In this document: positions 42,017 to 50,691 of the stretch, piece after piece | How positions within the stretch are numbered: the stretch's first letter is position 1 | How the letters are laid out: every line of letters begins with the position of its first letter | Assembly (NCBI RefSeq): GCF_026167525.1 | Contig: NZ_CP110679.1 | Location: forward strand, 2,405,501-2,469,500 | Origin: Sphingomonas sp. M1-B02 | GTDB lineage: Bacteria; Pseudomonadota; Alphaproteobacteria; Sphingomonadales; Sphingomonadaceae | Direction of reading: 5' to 3' | Length of the DNA: 64,000 nt | Translations under genes and position numbers: made by a program | The notes under the pieces: generated by a model | Told to the model about the DNA's origin: nothing | Database searches by the model: none | The model's input: only the letters and a program-made list of their open reading frames with translations

Positions 42017-43029
42017 CGAATTTGCCCGAGCGCGCGCTCGGTTCGCTGAAGGTTTCGGCGATCGGGCTGGGATGCATGAATCTCAGCCATGCTTATGGTC
42101 TGCCGCCATCCTCGGAGGAAGGCGGGCGGCTGCTCAACCGCGCCCTAGATCTGGGCGTTACGTTGCTCGATACTGCGGCGCTCTACGGTGGTGGGTCGAA
42201 CGAGACCTTGCTGGGTGCATCGGTGATGCATCGCCGCCGCGAATTCACCCTCGCCAGCAAATGCGTGCTCGGCATGTATGACGGCAAGCGCGGACTCGAC
42301 GGATCGCCGGGCGCGATTGCGCAGACCCTCGACGAGGCACTGGTCCGGCTGCGGACCGACCATATCGATCTCTATTATCTCCACCGGCTCGACCGCCGCG
42401 TGCCGATCGAGGAGTCGGTCGGCGCGTTGGTGCGGGCCAAGGAGGCCGGCAAGATCGGCGCGATCGGGCTCAGCGAAATGTCCGCGGCGACGATCGCGCG
42501 CGCGCATGCCGTTCATCCGATCGCCGCGGTGCAAAGCGAATATTCGCCGATGGGGCGCAACCCCGAAGTGGCGGTGCTCGAGACCTGCGCGCGGCTGGGG
42601 ATCGGCTTCGTCGCTTTCTCGCCGGTGGCGCGCGGGATGCTCGCCGCCTCGGTCCGCGACGACGCCTACGCGCCGGGCGACATTCGCATGTCGATGCCGC
42701 GCTTCCGGCAGCCGAACCTCGCGCACAATCTGATCGCGGTACAGGCTTTCGAAGCGCTCGCTGCCGAGACCGGTTGCACGCCGGCCCAGCTCGCGCTGGC
42801 CTGGCTGCTGGCCCGCGGCGACACGATCGTGCCGATCCCGGGGACGCGCAGCATCGCGCATCTCGAGGAGAATGTCGCGGCGGCGGCAATCGTCCTCGAA
42901 CCGGCGACGATTGCGCAGATCGACGGGATGTTCGCTGGCGACGCGATCCGCGGCGCCCGCTACGCGGCTTCCGCCCAGGCGCAGGTCGATACCGAGCTGC
43001 TCCCGGACGAGGAACTCGCCGCCGACTGA
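42013..43029 (+). CDS. Aldo/keto reductase
   Basis: A 338-residue AKR of the class resembling Tas/YghZ-type enzymes. The catalytic tetrad is visible: Asp and Tyr in LLDTAALYGGGSNETLLG, Lys in FTLASKCVLG and His in IDLYYLHRLD; the C-terminal NADPH site has IPGTRSIAHLEENVAAA. The GTG start overlaps pobA, so it is the last gene of the lig-pob operon. It may reduce or oxidise an aromatic aldehyde or alcohol entering the pathway, which is inference. Four bases separate it from the convergent MetE-like gene. Confidence 0.88.
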   Translation: MTNLPERALGSLKVSAIGLGCMNLSHAYGLPPSSEEGGRLLNRALDLGVTLLDTAALYGGGSNETLLGASVMHRRREFTLASKCVLGMYDGKRGLDGSPGAIAQTLDEALVRLRTDHIDLYYLHRLDRRVPIEESVGALVRAKEAGKIGAIGLSEMSAATIARAHAVHPIAAVQSEYSPMGRNPEVAVLETCARLGIGFVAFSPVARGMLAASVRDDAYAPGDIRMSMPRFRQPNLAHNLIAVQAFEALAAETGCTPAQLALAWLLARGDTIVPIPGTRSIAHLEENVAAAAIVLEPATIAQIDGMFAGDAIRGARYAASAQAQVDTELLPDEELAAD

Positions 43030-43033
43030 ACGG

Positions 43034-44146
43034 TCAGCAGTCGCCCCAGACGTCGCGGGCGACCTCCATCACCAGCCGCATCTTCGCCGTTTGCTGCGCC
43101 ATCTCGATGTCGTTGCCGTGCACCGTCGAAGAGAAGCCGCATTGCGGCGACAGCGCTGCCTGATCGAGCGGCAGAAACTGCGCAGCATCCTCGATACGGC
43201 GCTTGACGTCGTCTGCGCTTTCCATGTCGGCGAGCTTGGTCGTGACCAGCCCGAGCACGACGGTCTTGCCCTTGGGGACGTGCCGCAGCGGCGCGAAGTC
43301 GCCCGAGCGAGGATCATCATATTCGAGGAAATAGCCGTCGACCTTGAGCTCGTTGAACAGCACTTCGGCAACGGGCTCGTAACCGCCCTCGGCGGCCCAG
43401 GAAGAGCGGAAATTGCCACGGCACAGATGGACGCAGGTGACCATATCGGCCGGCGCATCGCGGATCGAATCGTTGATGATGCGGGCATAGAGGCGCGGCA
43501 GTTCGTCGGGGTCCATGCCGCGGCGGCGCGCATTCTCGCGCTGCGTCGTGTCGCACAGATAGGCGAGGTTGGTGTCGTCGAGCTGGAGATAACGGCAGCC
43601 GGCGTCGGCGAGGCTGGCGATCTCGGCGCGGTACGCGGCGGCGATGTCCTCGTAGAACTGGTCGAGATCGGGATAGGCGGTTTCGTCGATCGCCTCGCGG
43701 CCGCCGCGGAAATGCAGCATTGTCGGCGACGGGATCGTGACCTTGGGGGTCTGCGTGGTGCACGACGCCAGGAACTCGAAATCGCGGCGCTGAATGTCGC
43801 GCACATGGCGAACCGGTCCGGTAACCTTCATCACCGGCGGGGCATATTCGAGTTCCTTGCCGCCATGCTGGTGGAACTTGACCTGGGTGCCGCCGGCCTC
43901 GTCGACGCCGTCGAGCTGGAGCAGGAAATCGGTGTGGAAATAGGTGCGGCGGAATTCGCCATCGGTGATTCCCTTGAAGCCGAGCGATTCCTGCATCGCC
44001 ACGACGTCGCGGATGGCGGTATCCTCGACCGCGCGCAGGGCAGCGGCGTCGATCGTGCCGGCTTTAAGGGCTGATCGAGCCTCGATCAGCGCGGGCGGGC
44101 GGAGGAAGCTGCCAACATGATCGGCGCGAAACGGCGGGTTGGGCAT
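43034..44146 (-). CDS. Core-MetE-like (cobalamin-independent methionine synthase family) methyltransferase
   Basis: A 370-residue protein matching only the C-terminal catalytic barrel of MetE. Zinc-ligand positions appear conserved: His240 and Cys242 (VHLCRGN), Glu275 (FLEYDDPRSG) and Cys336 (LSPQCGFSS); the N terminus FRADHVGSFLRPP and ITDGEFRRTYFHTDF are typical. Known core-MetE proteins move methyl groups to homocysteine from varied donors. Its place beside aromatic O-demethylation genes suggests it may take methyl groups derived from methoxyaromatics. Alternative: ordinary methionine synthesis. Confidence 0.85.
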   Translation of the reverse strand: MPNPPFRADHVGSFLRPPALIEARSALKAGTIDAAALRAVEDTAIRDVVAMQESLGFKGITDGEFRRTYFHTDFLLQLDGVDEAGGTQVKFHQHGGKELEYAPPVMKVTGPVRHVRDIQRRDFEFLASCTTQTPKVTIPSPTMLHFRGGREAIDETAYPDLDQFYEDIAAAYRAEIASLADAGCRYLQLDDTNLAYLCDTTQRENARRRGMDPDELPRLYARIINDSIRDAPADMVTCVHLCRGNFRSSWAAEGGYEPVAEVLFNELKVDGYFLEYDDPRSGDFAPLRHVPKGKTVVLGLVTTKLADMESADDVKRRIEDAAQFLPLDQAALSPQCGFSSTVHGNDIEMAQQTAKMRLVMEVARDVWGDC

Positions 44147-44252
44147 TGGTCAGGCTCCGGACTATCGAATCTTGCGGGGGTTCCGTATCGCAATCTCTGT
44201 TGCCTGGCATAGCAATTTGGCGCAACCGTTGGGCAAAAGAGCGGAGAGGCTG

Positions 44253-45563
44253 ATGCGCACGAACGACCCCCAGGCAATCCTCGACCGGGAGCCGATGTCG
44301 CGGGCGCAATGGGCGGTGGTCGCTGTGATGGTCGGGCTCAACGCGCTCGACGGGTTCGACGTGCTCTCGATCAGCTTCGCCTCGCCGGGGATCGCGCGCG
44401 ACTGGGGAATCGATCGCGGCGCCCTGGGCTTCGTGCTGTCGATGGAGCTGATCGGCATGGCGGTGGGTTCGCTGGCGCTGGGCGGATTTGCCGACAGGAT
44501 GGGACGGCGCGTGACGATCCTGACCTGTCTTGGCATCATGACAGCGGGGATGCTGGGCGCAGCGAGCGCCGGCGACGTCTACCAGCTCTCCGGCTGGCGG
44601 CTGTTCACCGGCCTCGGCATCGGCGGGATGCTGGCAGCGACCAACGCGGCGGTGGCGGAGGCCGCCAACGATCGTCGGCGGGCGCTGTGCGTGGTGCTGA
44701 TGGCGGCCGGGTACCCGGTAGGGACGATCGTCGGCGGATCGATCTCGGCGGTGCTGCTCGCCAATTATGGCTGGCAGTCGGTCTTCCTGTTCGGCGCGGT
44801 GGCGAGCGCCTGCTTCGTGCCGATCGTGCTGCTGGCGGCACCCGAATCAATTGCATTCCTGGTGCACAAGCGGCCCCCGGACGCGCTGGCGAAGATCAAT
44901 CGCTCGCTCGCCCGGATGGGACATGCCACGATCGACTCGCTCCCCGAGCGCGCGGTCGCGAAGCCCAAGACGTCCGCGATCGATCTCTTCTCCGCCGCAT
45001 TGCGCCGCAAGACCGTGCTGCTGACGCTCGCATATCTTGCGCATATCATGACTTTCTATTTCATCCTGAAATGGATCCCGAAGATCGTCGTCGACATGGG
45101 CCATGCACCTTCCGCCGCGGCCGGGGTCCTGGTGTGGGCGAGCGCCGGCGGCGCGGCGGGCTCGCTGCTGCTCGGGTTGCTGACCTCGCGGGTCAAGCTG
45201 CTGCCGCTGACGATCGGCGCAATGCTGGGATCGGTGGCGCTCGTGATCCTGTTCGGCCGCGGCGGAAGCGATATCGCGACCTTGTCGTATCTGGCCGCAG
45301 CCGCCGGATTCGCGACCAATGCCGGCGTGGTGGGACTCTATGCGTTGGTCGCGCGCAGCTTCCCCACCGGGCTTCGCGCAACCGCCACGGGATTCGTAAT
45401 CGGGATCGGTCGCGGCGGATCGGCACTGGCGCCGGCGGTTGCCGGGTTGCTGTTCGCCGCCGGCTATCCGCTTTCCACCGTCGCCATCCTGATGGCACTC
45501 GGATCCGCGGTCGGTGCGCTTGCCCTTTTCGGGCTGGCCAGCCGCAAAGCGTCGGCGAGTTGA
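44253..45563 (+). CDS. AAHS-type MFS aromatic acid transporter
   Basis: A 436-residue major facilitator with 12 predicted helices. WAVVAVMVGLNALDGFDVLSISFASPGIARDWGI is the hallmark of the aromatic acid:H+ symporter family (Asp in the first helix), and GGFADRMGRRVTI is the conserved loop 2-3 motif. It should import 4-hydroxybenzoate, protocatechuate, vanillate or ferulate; which one is unclear. The ATG at 44253 follows GGAGAGG. Divergent from the MetE-like gene, with 106 bases between, where I see no distinct operator. Confidence 0.88.
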   Translation: MRTNDPQAILDREPMSRAQWAVVAVMVGLNALDGFDVLSISFASPGIARDWGIDRGALGFVLSMELIGMAVGSLALGGFADRMGRRVTILTCLGIMTAGMLGAASAGDVYQLSGWRLFTGLGIGGMLAATNAAVAEAANDRRRALCVVLMAAGYPVGTIVGGSISAVLLANYGWQSVFLFGAVASACFVPIVLLAAPESIAFLVHKRPPDALAKINRSLARMGHATIDSLPERAVAKPKTSAIDLFSAALRRKTVLLTLAYLAHIMTFYFILKWIPKIVVDMGHAPSAAAGVLVWASAGGAAGSLLLGLLTSRVKLLPLTIGAMLGSVALVILFGRGGSDIATLSYLAAAAGFATNAGVVGLYALVARSFPTGLRATATGFVIGIGRGGSALAPAVAGLLFAAGYPLSTVAILMALGSAVGALALFGLASRKASAS

Positions 45564-45574
45564 GCAGCAGGCTG

Positions 45575-45603
45575 TTGCACCGCTGTAACTTACGTTATAT
45601 GCT
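45575..45603 (+). promoter_or_regulatory. Candidate promoter of the vdh-ferB-ferA operon
   Basis: TTGCAC (45575-45580) and TATGCT (45598-45603) are 17 bases apart, a sigma-70-like pair, ending about 22 bases before the aldehyde dehydrogenase ATG. Confidence 0.55.
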
Positions 45604-45608
45604 ATAAC
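45594..45608. promoter_or_regulatory. Palindromic operator candidate at the vdh promoter
   Basis: A perfect dyad, GTTATA-TGC-TATAAC, covers the -10 element. This size and position suit a MarR-type dimer that blocks RNA polymerase; the MarR gene at the far end of this operon (50213-50659) is the obvious candidate. Confidence 0.6.
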
Positions 45609-45625
45609 AATATTAGGAGAGGCAA

Positions 45626-47047
45626 ATGGCAACGATGATCCACGAGGGTCGCATGTTCGAGCGGCTCAACCCCGTCACCGGCGAGATCGCGACCAGCGCG
45701 CCCGCGGCAAGCGTCGTCGATGCGGACGCGGCGTGCGACGCGGCGGCGGCGGCATTCCCCATCTGGTCGGCAATGGGCCCCAATGCCCGGCGCGCGCTAC
45801 TGATGAAGGCGGCGACGGCGCTCGAGGCGCGGGCCAGCGAGTTCGTCGCGGCAATGATGGGCGAGATCGGCGCCACCGAAGGCTGGGCGCGGTTCAACCT
45901 GATGCTCGCCGCCGGCATGATTCGCGAAGCCGCGGCGCTCACCACCCAGATCACCGGCGAAGTCATTCCTTCCGACAAGCCCGGATGCCTGGCGATGGCG
46001 CTGCGCGAACCCGTGGGCGTGATGCTGGGCATCGCGCCGTGGAACGCGCCGATCATCCTGGGCGTCCGCGCCGTCGCGGTTCCGCTGGCCTGCGGCAACA
46101 CCGTGGTGCTCAAGGCAAGCGAGCAATGCCCGCGCACCCATGCGCTGATTGCCGAGGCCTTTGCCGAGGCAGGATTGCCCGAGGGCGCGGTCAGCATCGT
46201 CACCAATGCCCCCGAGGATGCCGCCGAGATCGTCGGCGCGTTGATCGACAACCCCCATGTCCGCCGCATCAACTTCACCGGATCGACCCATGTCGGCCGG
46301 ATCATCGCGGTGCGCGCGGCGCAGCATCTGAAGCCCGTTTTGCTCGAACTGGGCGGCAAAGCCCCGCTGATCGTGCTTGCCGATGCCGATCTCGACGAAG
46401 CGGTGAAGGCCGCCGCTTTCGGCGCCTTCATGAACCAGGGCCAGATCTGCATGTCGACCGAGCGGATCATCGTCGAGGAGAGCATCGCCGACGCCTTCGC
46501 CGCGAAGTTCAAGGAAAAGGTCGCATCGATGGCGGTCGGCGATCCGCGCGACGGCAAGACCCCGCTGGGGGCCGTGGTCGACCAGAAGACCGTCGATTGC
46601 GTCCGCGGCCTGATCGACGATGCGCTGGCCAACGGCGCCGAGCAGCTGGTCGGCGGCGAGGCAAATGGCGTGCTGATGCCGGCGCATGTCATCGACAAGG
46701 TGACGCCCGCGATGCGGCTGTTCCGCGACGAAAGCTTCGGCCCGGTCGTCGGCATCGCCCGCGCACGCGACGAAGCGCATGCGATCGAGCTTGCCAACGA
46801 CACCGAATATGGCCTGTCGGCCTCGGTCTTCACGCAGGACACGGCGCGCGGGCTGCGCGTCGCGCGGCAGATCCAGTCGGGTATCTGCCATATCAATGGC
46901 CCCACCGTGCATGACGAGCCGCAGATGCCGTTCGGCGGGGTCAAGGCATCGGGCTATGGCCGCTTCGGCGGCAAGGCCGGCATCGATGCCTTCACCGAAT
47001 TGCGCTGGATCACGATCGAGACCCAGCCGGGCCATTTCCCGATCTGA
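45626..47047 (+). CDS. ligV: Aromatic aldehyde (vanillin) dehydrogenase
   Basis: A 473-residue NAD(P)-dependent aldehyde dehydrogenase. Catalytic Cys in NQGQICMSTERI, Glu in LLELGGKAPLIV, and coenzyme motif NFTGSTHVGRII. Placed before ferB and ferA it should oxidise vanillin to vanillate and 4-hydroxybenzaldehyde to 4-hydroxybenzoate (LigV/Vdh role); the symbol rests on context, since many ALDHs share this sequence pattern. AGGAGAGG precedes the start. Confidence 0.85.
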   Translation: MATMIHEGRMFERLNPVTGEIATSAPAASVVDADAACDAAAAAFPIWSAMGPNARRALLMKAATALEARASEFVAAMMGEIGATEGWARFNLMLAAGMIREAAALTTQITGEVIPSDKPGCLAMALREPVGVMLGIAPWNAPIILGVRAVAVPLACGNTVVLKASEQCPRTHALIAEAFAEAGLPEGAVSIVTNAPEDAAEIVGALIDNPHVRRINFTGSTHVGRIIAVRAAQHLKPVLLELGGKAPLIVLADADLDEAVKAAAFGAFMNQGQICMSTERIIVEESIADAFAAKFKEKVASMAVGDPRDGKTPLGAVVDQKTVDCVRGLIDDALANGAEQLVGGEANGVLMPAHVIDKVTPAMRLFRDESFGPVVGIARARDEAHAIELANDTEYGLSASVFTQDTARGLRVARQIQSGICHINGPTVHDEPQMPFGGVKASGYGRFGGKAGIDAFTELRWITIETQPGHFPI

Positions 47048-47088
47048 TCGATCGCACGCCAAGACATTTAGAAGGATTAGCCGAAACC

Positions 47089-47925
47089 ATGACTGAACTG
47101 AGCAGCGGCGGCGTCGTCGCCTATGATGTCGAAGACGGCATCGCCTGGGTCCGCTTCAATCGTCCGGACAAGCGCAACTGCATGAGCCCGACGCTCAACC
47201 GCGACATGATGACCGTGCTCGACGCGCTCGAGCATCGCGCGGACGTCGGCGTGCTGGTGCTGAGCGGCGAAGGCTCGGCCTGGTCGGCCGGCATGGATCT
47301 CAAGGAATATTTCCGCGAGAACGAAGCCAAGGGGCTCGGCGCGACGCGCCAGGCGCAGCGCGAGGCCTATGGCTGGTGGGAGCGGCTGCGCTGGTATCAG
47401 AAGCCGACGATCGCGATGGTCAATGGCTGGTGCTTCGGCGGTGGCTATGGCCCGCTGTTCGGCTGCGACCTCGCCTTTGCGGCGGACGAGGCGCAGTTCG
47501 GCCTGTCGGAAATCAATTGGGGCATCCTGCCCGGCGGCGGCGCATCCAAGGTCGCGACCGAGCTGATGCCGTTCCGCAAGGCGATGTACCATGCGATGAT
47601 GGGCGAGAACCTCACCGGCACCCAGGCTGCCGAATGGGGCCTGGTCAACGAGGCGGTGCCGCTGGCACAGCTCAAGGACCGCGTCAGCGAAGTCGCCAAG
47701 GTTCTGCTCGCCAAGAACCCGGTCGCGCTCAAGGGCACCAAGGACGCGATCCGCCGCGTCCGCGAGATGACCTATGACAATGCCGAGGATTATCTGATCC
47801 GCGCGCAGGAAGCGGCGAACAGCTACGATTCCGAAGGCCGCAAAGAAGCCACGCGGCAGTTCATCGACGAGAAGAGCTACAAGCCGGGCTTGGGCGCGTA
47901 CGACAAGGACAAGGCGAAGGCATAA
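47089..47925 (+). CDS. ferB: Feruloyl/p-coumaroyl-CoA hydratase-lyase
   Basis: A 278-residue crotonase that hydrates hydroxycinnamoyl-CoA and cleaves it to the aromatic aldehyde and acetyl-CoA (FerB/Ech/HCHL). IAWVRFNRPDKRNCMSPTLNRDM, SAWSAGMDLKEYFRE, YGWWERLRWYQKPTIAMVNGWCFGGGYGPLFGCDLA and FGLSEINWGILPGGGASK (catalytic Glu) are diagnostic. The C terminus TRQFIDEKSYKPGLGAY is also typical. 41 bases after the aldehyde dehydrogenase gene. Confidence 0.95.
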   Translation: MTELSSGGVVAYDVEDGIAWVRFNRPDKRNCMSPTLNRDMMTVLDALEHRADVGVLVLSGEGSAWSAGMDLKEYFRENEAKGLGATRQAQREAYGWWERLRWYQKPTIAMVNGWCFGGGYGPLFGCDLAFAADEAQFGLSEINWGILPGGGASKVATELMPFRKAMYHAMMGENLTGTQAAEWGLVNEAVPLAQLKDRVSEVAKVLLAKNPVALKGTKDAIRRVREMTYDNAEDYLIRAQEAANSYDSEGRKEATRQFIDEKSYKPGLGAYDKDKAKA

Positions 47926-47928
47926 AAA

Positions 47929-48097
47929 CTCCTCCCCGAGCTAGCTCGGGGAGGTGGCATCGCGCAGCGATGACGGAGGGGCCGCCGGGCAAAGCACGGC
48001 AGGAGGCGTTTGCCTCGAGCGGCTCCGCCGCGTGCCGCGGCGCCCCTCCACCATCGCTTCGCGACGGTCCCCCTCCCCCAGCAAGCTGGGGGAGGAA
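47929..48097. repeat. Palindromic element between ferB and ferA, family A
   Basis: About 165 bp with the same plan as the truB element: outer hairpin CCTCCCCGAG...CTCGGGGAGG (47931-47954), a CATCGC...GCGATG hairpin, GGAGGGG, a divergent centre, then the reverse-complement half ending near 48097 in another CCCCCAGC...GCTGGGGG hairpin. It fills the gap between ferB and ferA, where it could stabilise or terminate part of the transcript. Confidence 0.85.
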
Positions 48098-48114
48098 TTT
48101 CCAGACAGGATAGC

Positions 48115-50208
48115 ATGATGCCCGATCTTTCCCGCTTGCTCACCCCGCGCTCGGTTGCGATCGTCGGTGCGTCGCCTACCCCCGGGTCGCTCGGCAATTC
48201 GGTGCTCGCCAATCTGGTGCGCCACGGCTTTGCCGGCGACATCCACCTGATCAATCCCAAGCGCGACACGATCGACGGCCGGCCGTGCCTCAAGTCGATC
48301 GACGATCTGCCCGAGGACGTGGACGCCGCCGTGTTGGCGATCCCCGGCGGGGCAGCGATCGGCGCACTGCAGGCGCTCGCGGAACGCGGTGTCGGCGCGG
48401 CAGTGATCTTCGCCGCGGGCTTTGCCGAGGGCGGCGAGGAAGGGCTGGCGGCGCAGGCCGAAGTGGCAAGGATTGCTGCGCAGCATGGCATGGTGATCGA
48501 GGGGCCCAATTGCCTGGGCCTGGTCAATTATGTCGATGGCGTGCCGCTGACCTTCGTCGAAACGCCGGCACTGCGGCTGGGCGACCGGCCCGGAGTCGGC
48601 ATCGTCTCGCAATCGGGGGCGATGGCGGTGGTGCTGGGCACCGTGCTGATGGGCAAGGATCTCGGCATCTCGATCTCGGTCTCGACCGGCAACGAAGCGG
48701 CCAGCGGCGTCGAGGACTATGTCGCGCATCTGATTCGAGAGCCGCACACCGGCGTCATCGCGATGATCGTCGAACAGTTCCGCAATCCCGCGCGCTTCCT
48801 GGCGCTGGCAGCGCAGGCGCAGGCGGCGGGCAAGACGATCGTCTTGTTGCACCCCGGCCAATCGAGCGCCGCGCGCGAATCGGCGGCGACGCACACCGGC
48901 GCGATGGCCGGCGACTGGGACGTGATGCGCGTCAAGGTCGAGCGCGCCGGCGTGGTGCTGGCGCACAACCTCGAGGAACTGGGCGACCTCGTCGATCTGG
49001 CGCTGCGTGCACAGCCGCTCGCGGCGGGCGGCACCGCGGTGTTGACCGAATCCGGCGCATTCAAGGCGCTGACGCTCGACCTTGCCGAAGCGATCGGGCT
49101 CGACCTGCCGGCGCTGGCCGGCAACACTGCGGCGCGGCTCCGGGCGGGGATGCCCGATTTCATCCCGGTCTCCAACCCGATGGACCTCACCGCGCAGGCC
49201 TTGGTCGATCCCGATCTGTATCGCCGGACGCTCGAGCCGCTGCTCGACGATCCCGCCATTTCCTCGGTGGTGCTGGCGATCATCCAGACCGACGAGGCGA
49301 CCTCGGCGCGCAAATTCCCGCCGATCGTCGACGCGCTGACCGCGCTGGCGCCGCGCAAGACGGTGGTCTTCGCCGGGCTGGACGAAGGCGCCGGCGTGCC
49401 TGCCGACTATATCGCGCAGCTCCGCGCGCTGGGCGTGCCCTATTTCCCCTCGGCCGACCGCGCCTTCCGAGCGCTGGCGCGCTTGTCGCGCCACGCCGCG
49501 CGCGACCAGAGCATGAGCGGCGCAGTGCCCGTCGCGCTCGATGGCCTGGCAGCGGGAATCATCCCCGAATATCGCGCCAAGCAATTGCTGGCGCCGGCGG
49601 GCATCCCCTTCCCCGCCGGCGATCTCGCGACGAGCGTCGAGGCCGCGCAGGCCATCGCCGCGCGGATCGGCTATCCGGTCGTGATCAAGGCGCAGGCCTC
49701 CGAACTCTCGCACAAGAGCGACGCCGGCGGCGTAATCCTGAACCTCGCCGACGCCGAGGCGCTGGCGCGTGGCTGGGACCAGTTGCATGCCAATTTGGCG
49801 CAGCACGCGGCGGGGATGGCGCTTGAGGGCGTGCTGGTCGAAGCGATGGGCGCACGCGGCGTCGAGCTGATCGTCGGCGCGCGCAACGATCCCGAATGGG
49901 GCCCGGTGATCCTGGTCGGCATGGGCGGCGTCCAGGCCGAATTGCTCCATGACGTGCGGCTGATCGCGCCCGACCTCAGCGAAGCGGGGATCGTTGCGGA
50001 ACTGAAGCAGCTCAAGAGCGCCGCCTTGTTCGACGGCTTCCGCGGCTCGCCGCCGCTCGATCTGGACGCGCTGACCGCGATGATAGCGCGGCTGGGCAGG
50101 GTGCTGGCCGGCACGCCCGCGATCCGCGAGATCGATCTCAACCCGGTTATCGTCTATCCGCGCGGGCAGGGCGTCATCGCACTCGATGCGCTGATCCGCG
50201 CCGAATGA
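48115..50208 (+). CDS. ferA: Feruloyl-CoA synthetase, ADP-forming acyl-CoA synthetase type
   Basis: A 697-residue NDP-forming acyl-CoA synthetase. Domains in order: CoA-binding (SVAIVGASPTPGSLGNSVLANL), two succinyl-CoA synthetase-like domains with the phosphohistidine region ESAATHTGAMAGD (about residue 262), and a C-terminal ATP-grasp domain (YPVVIKAQASELSHKSDAGGV, LNPVIVYPRGQG). FerA of Sphingobium SYK-6 is of this type, and the neighbouring ferB supports the call. ATG 48115 follows AGGA; the open frame further upstream is the repeat. Confidence 0.9.
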   Translation: MMPDLSRLLTPRSVAIVGASPTPGSLGNSVLANLVRHGFAGDIHLINPKRDTIDGRPCLKSIDDLPEDVDAAVLAIPGGAAIGALQALAERGVGAAVIFAAGFAEGGEEGLAAQAEVARIAAQHGMVIEGPNCLGLVNYVDGVPLTFVETPALRLGDRPGVGIVSQSGAMAVVLGTVLMGKDLGISISVSTGNEAASGVEDYVAHLIREPHTGVIAMIVEQFRNPARFLALAAQAQAAGKTIVLLHPGQSSAARESAATHTGAMAGDWDVMRVKVERAGVVLAHNLEELGDLVDLALRAQPLAAGGTAVLTESGAFKALTLDLAEAIGLDLPALAGNTAARLRAGMPDFIPVSNPMDLTAQALVDPDLYRRTLEPLLDDPAISSVVLAIIQTDEATSARKFPPIVDALTALAPRKTVVFAGLDEGAGVPADYIAQLRALGVPYFPSADRAFRALARLSRHAARDQSMSGAVPVALDGLAAGIIPEYRAKQLLAPAGIPFPAGDLATSVEAAQAIAARIGYPVVIKAQASELSHKSDAGGVILNLADAEALARGWDQLHANLAQHAAGMALEGVLVEAMGARGVELIVGARNDPEWGPVILVGMGGVQAELLHDVRLIAPDLSEAGIVAELKQLKSAALFDGFRGSPPLDLDALTAMIARLGRVLAGTPAIREIDLNPVIVYPRGQGVIALDALIRAE

Positions 50209-50212
50209 ACTG

Positions 50213-50659
50213 CTAGCTCGCGGGCGCGCTTTCGATCCGCGACAGAAGGTTGAGCAGTAATTGCCGCTCGAGATCGCTCAGGCCGGCGAGCAGCTTCCGT
50301 TCGTGCTCGGCGATCCGCGTCATGCACTCGGCGAGCAGCGCCTTGCCCGATGCGGTGAGCGCCAGCGAGAAGGAGCGGCGGTCGCTCGGGGTCATCGTCC
50401 GCTCGATCGCGGCGCGTTCGACCAATTCGTTGATCAACGACACCATGTTGGCGCGCTTGATGCCGAGTATCTTGCCGACCGCGCCCTGATTGATCCCGGG
50501 ATTGGCATCGACGATCGCAAGGATGCCGACGAGCACCTGGCGCATCCCCGTGCCCTCGACCGCGGCACGGAAATCGAGCGCGAACTCGCCCGAGGCGCGG
50601 CGCAGATGAAAGCCGACAAGAGGGGAAAGGCTGCCGAAGCTGACGTTTTTACGCGACAT
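50213..50659 (-). CDS. MarR family regulator, FerC-like
   Basis: A 148-residue MarR winged-helix protein: LGIKRANMVSLINELVERAAIERTMTPSDRRSFSLALTASG is recognition helix plus wing. It is convergent with ferA, four bases away. In SYK-6 the MarR protein FerC represses ferBA and is released by feruloyl-CoA; this gene is the positional counterpart, but its ligand is inferred. ATG 50659 is preferred to an upstream start. Confidence 0.85.
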   Translation of the reverse strand: MSRKNVSFGSLSPLVGFHLRRASGEFALDFRAAVEGTGMRQVLVGILAIVDANPGINQGAVGKILGIKRANMVSLINELVERAAIERTMTPSDRRSFSLALTASGKALLAECMTRIAEHERKLLAGLSDLERQLLLNLLSRIESAPAS

Positions 50660-50691
50660 CTCCCAAATGAAAGCGGGGTTTGCGTCGCCAG

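Noticed and set aside
44147-44252. Possible SAM or cobalamin riboswitch before the MetE-like gene
   Set aside because: The gap is only 106 bases and shared with a divergent gene; no conserved riboswitch core such as the B12 box was seen.
48010-48114. N-terminal extension of ferA
   Set aside because: The codons lie within the palindromic repeat and FerA family proteins start near MMPDLSRLLTPRSVAIVGAS.
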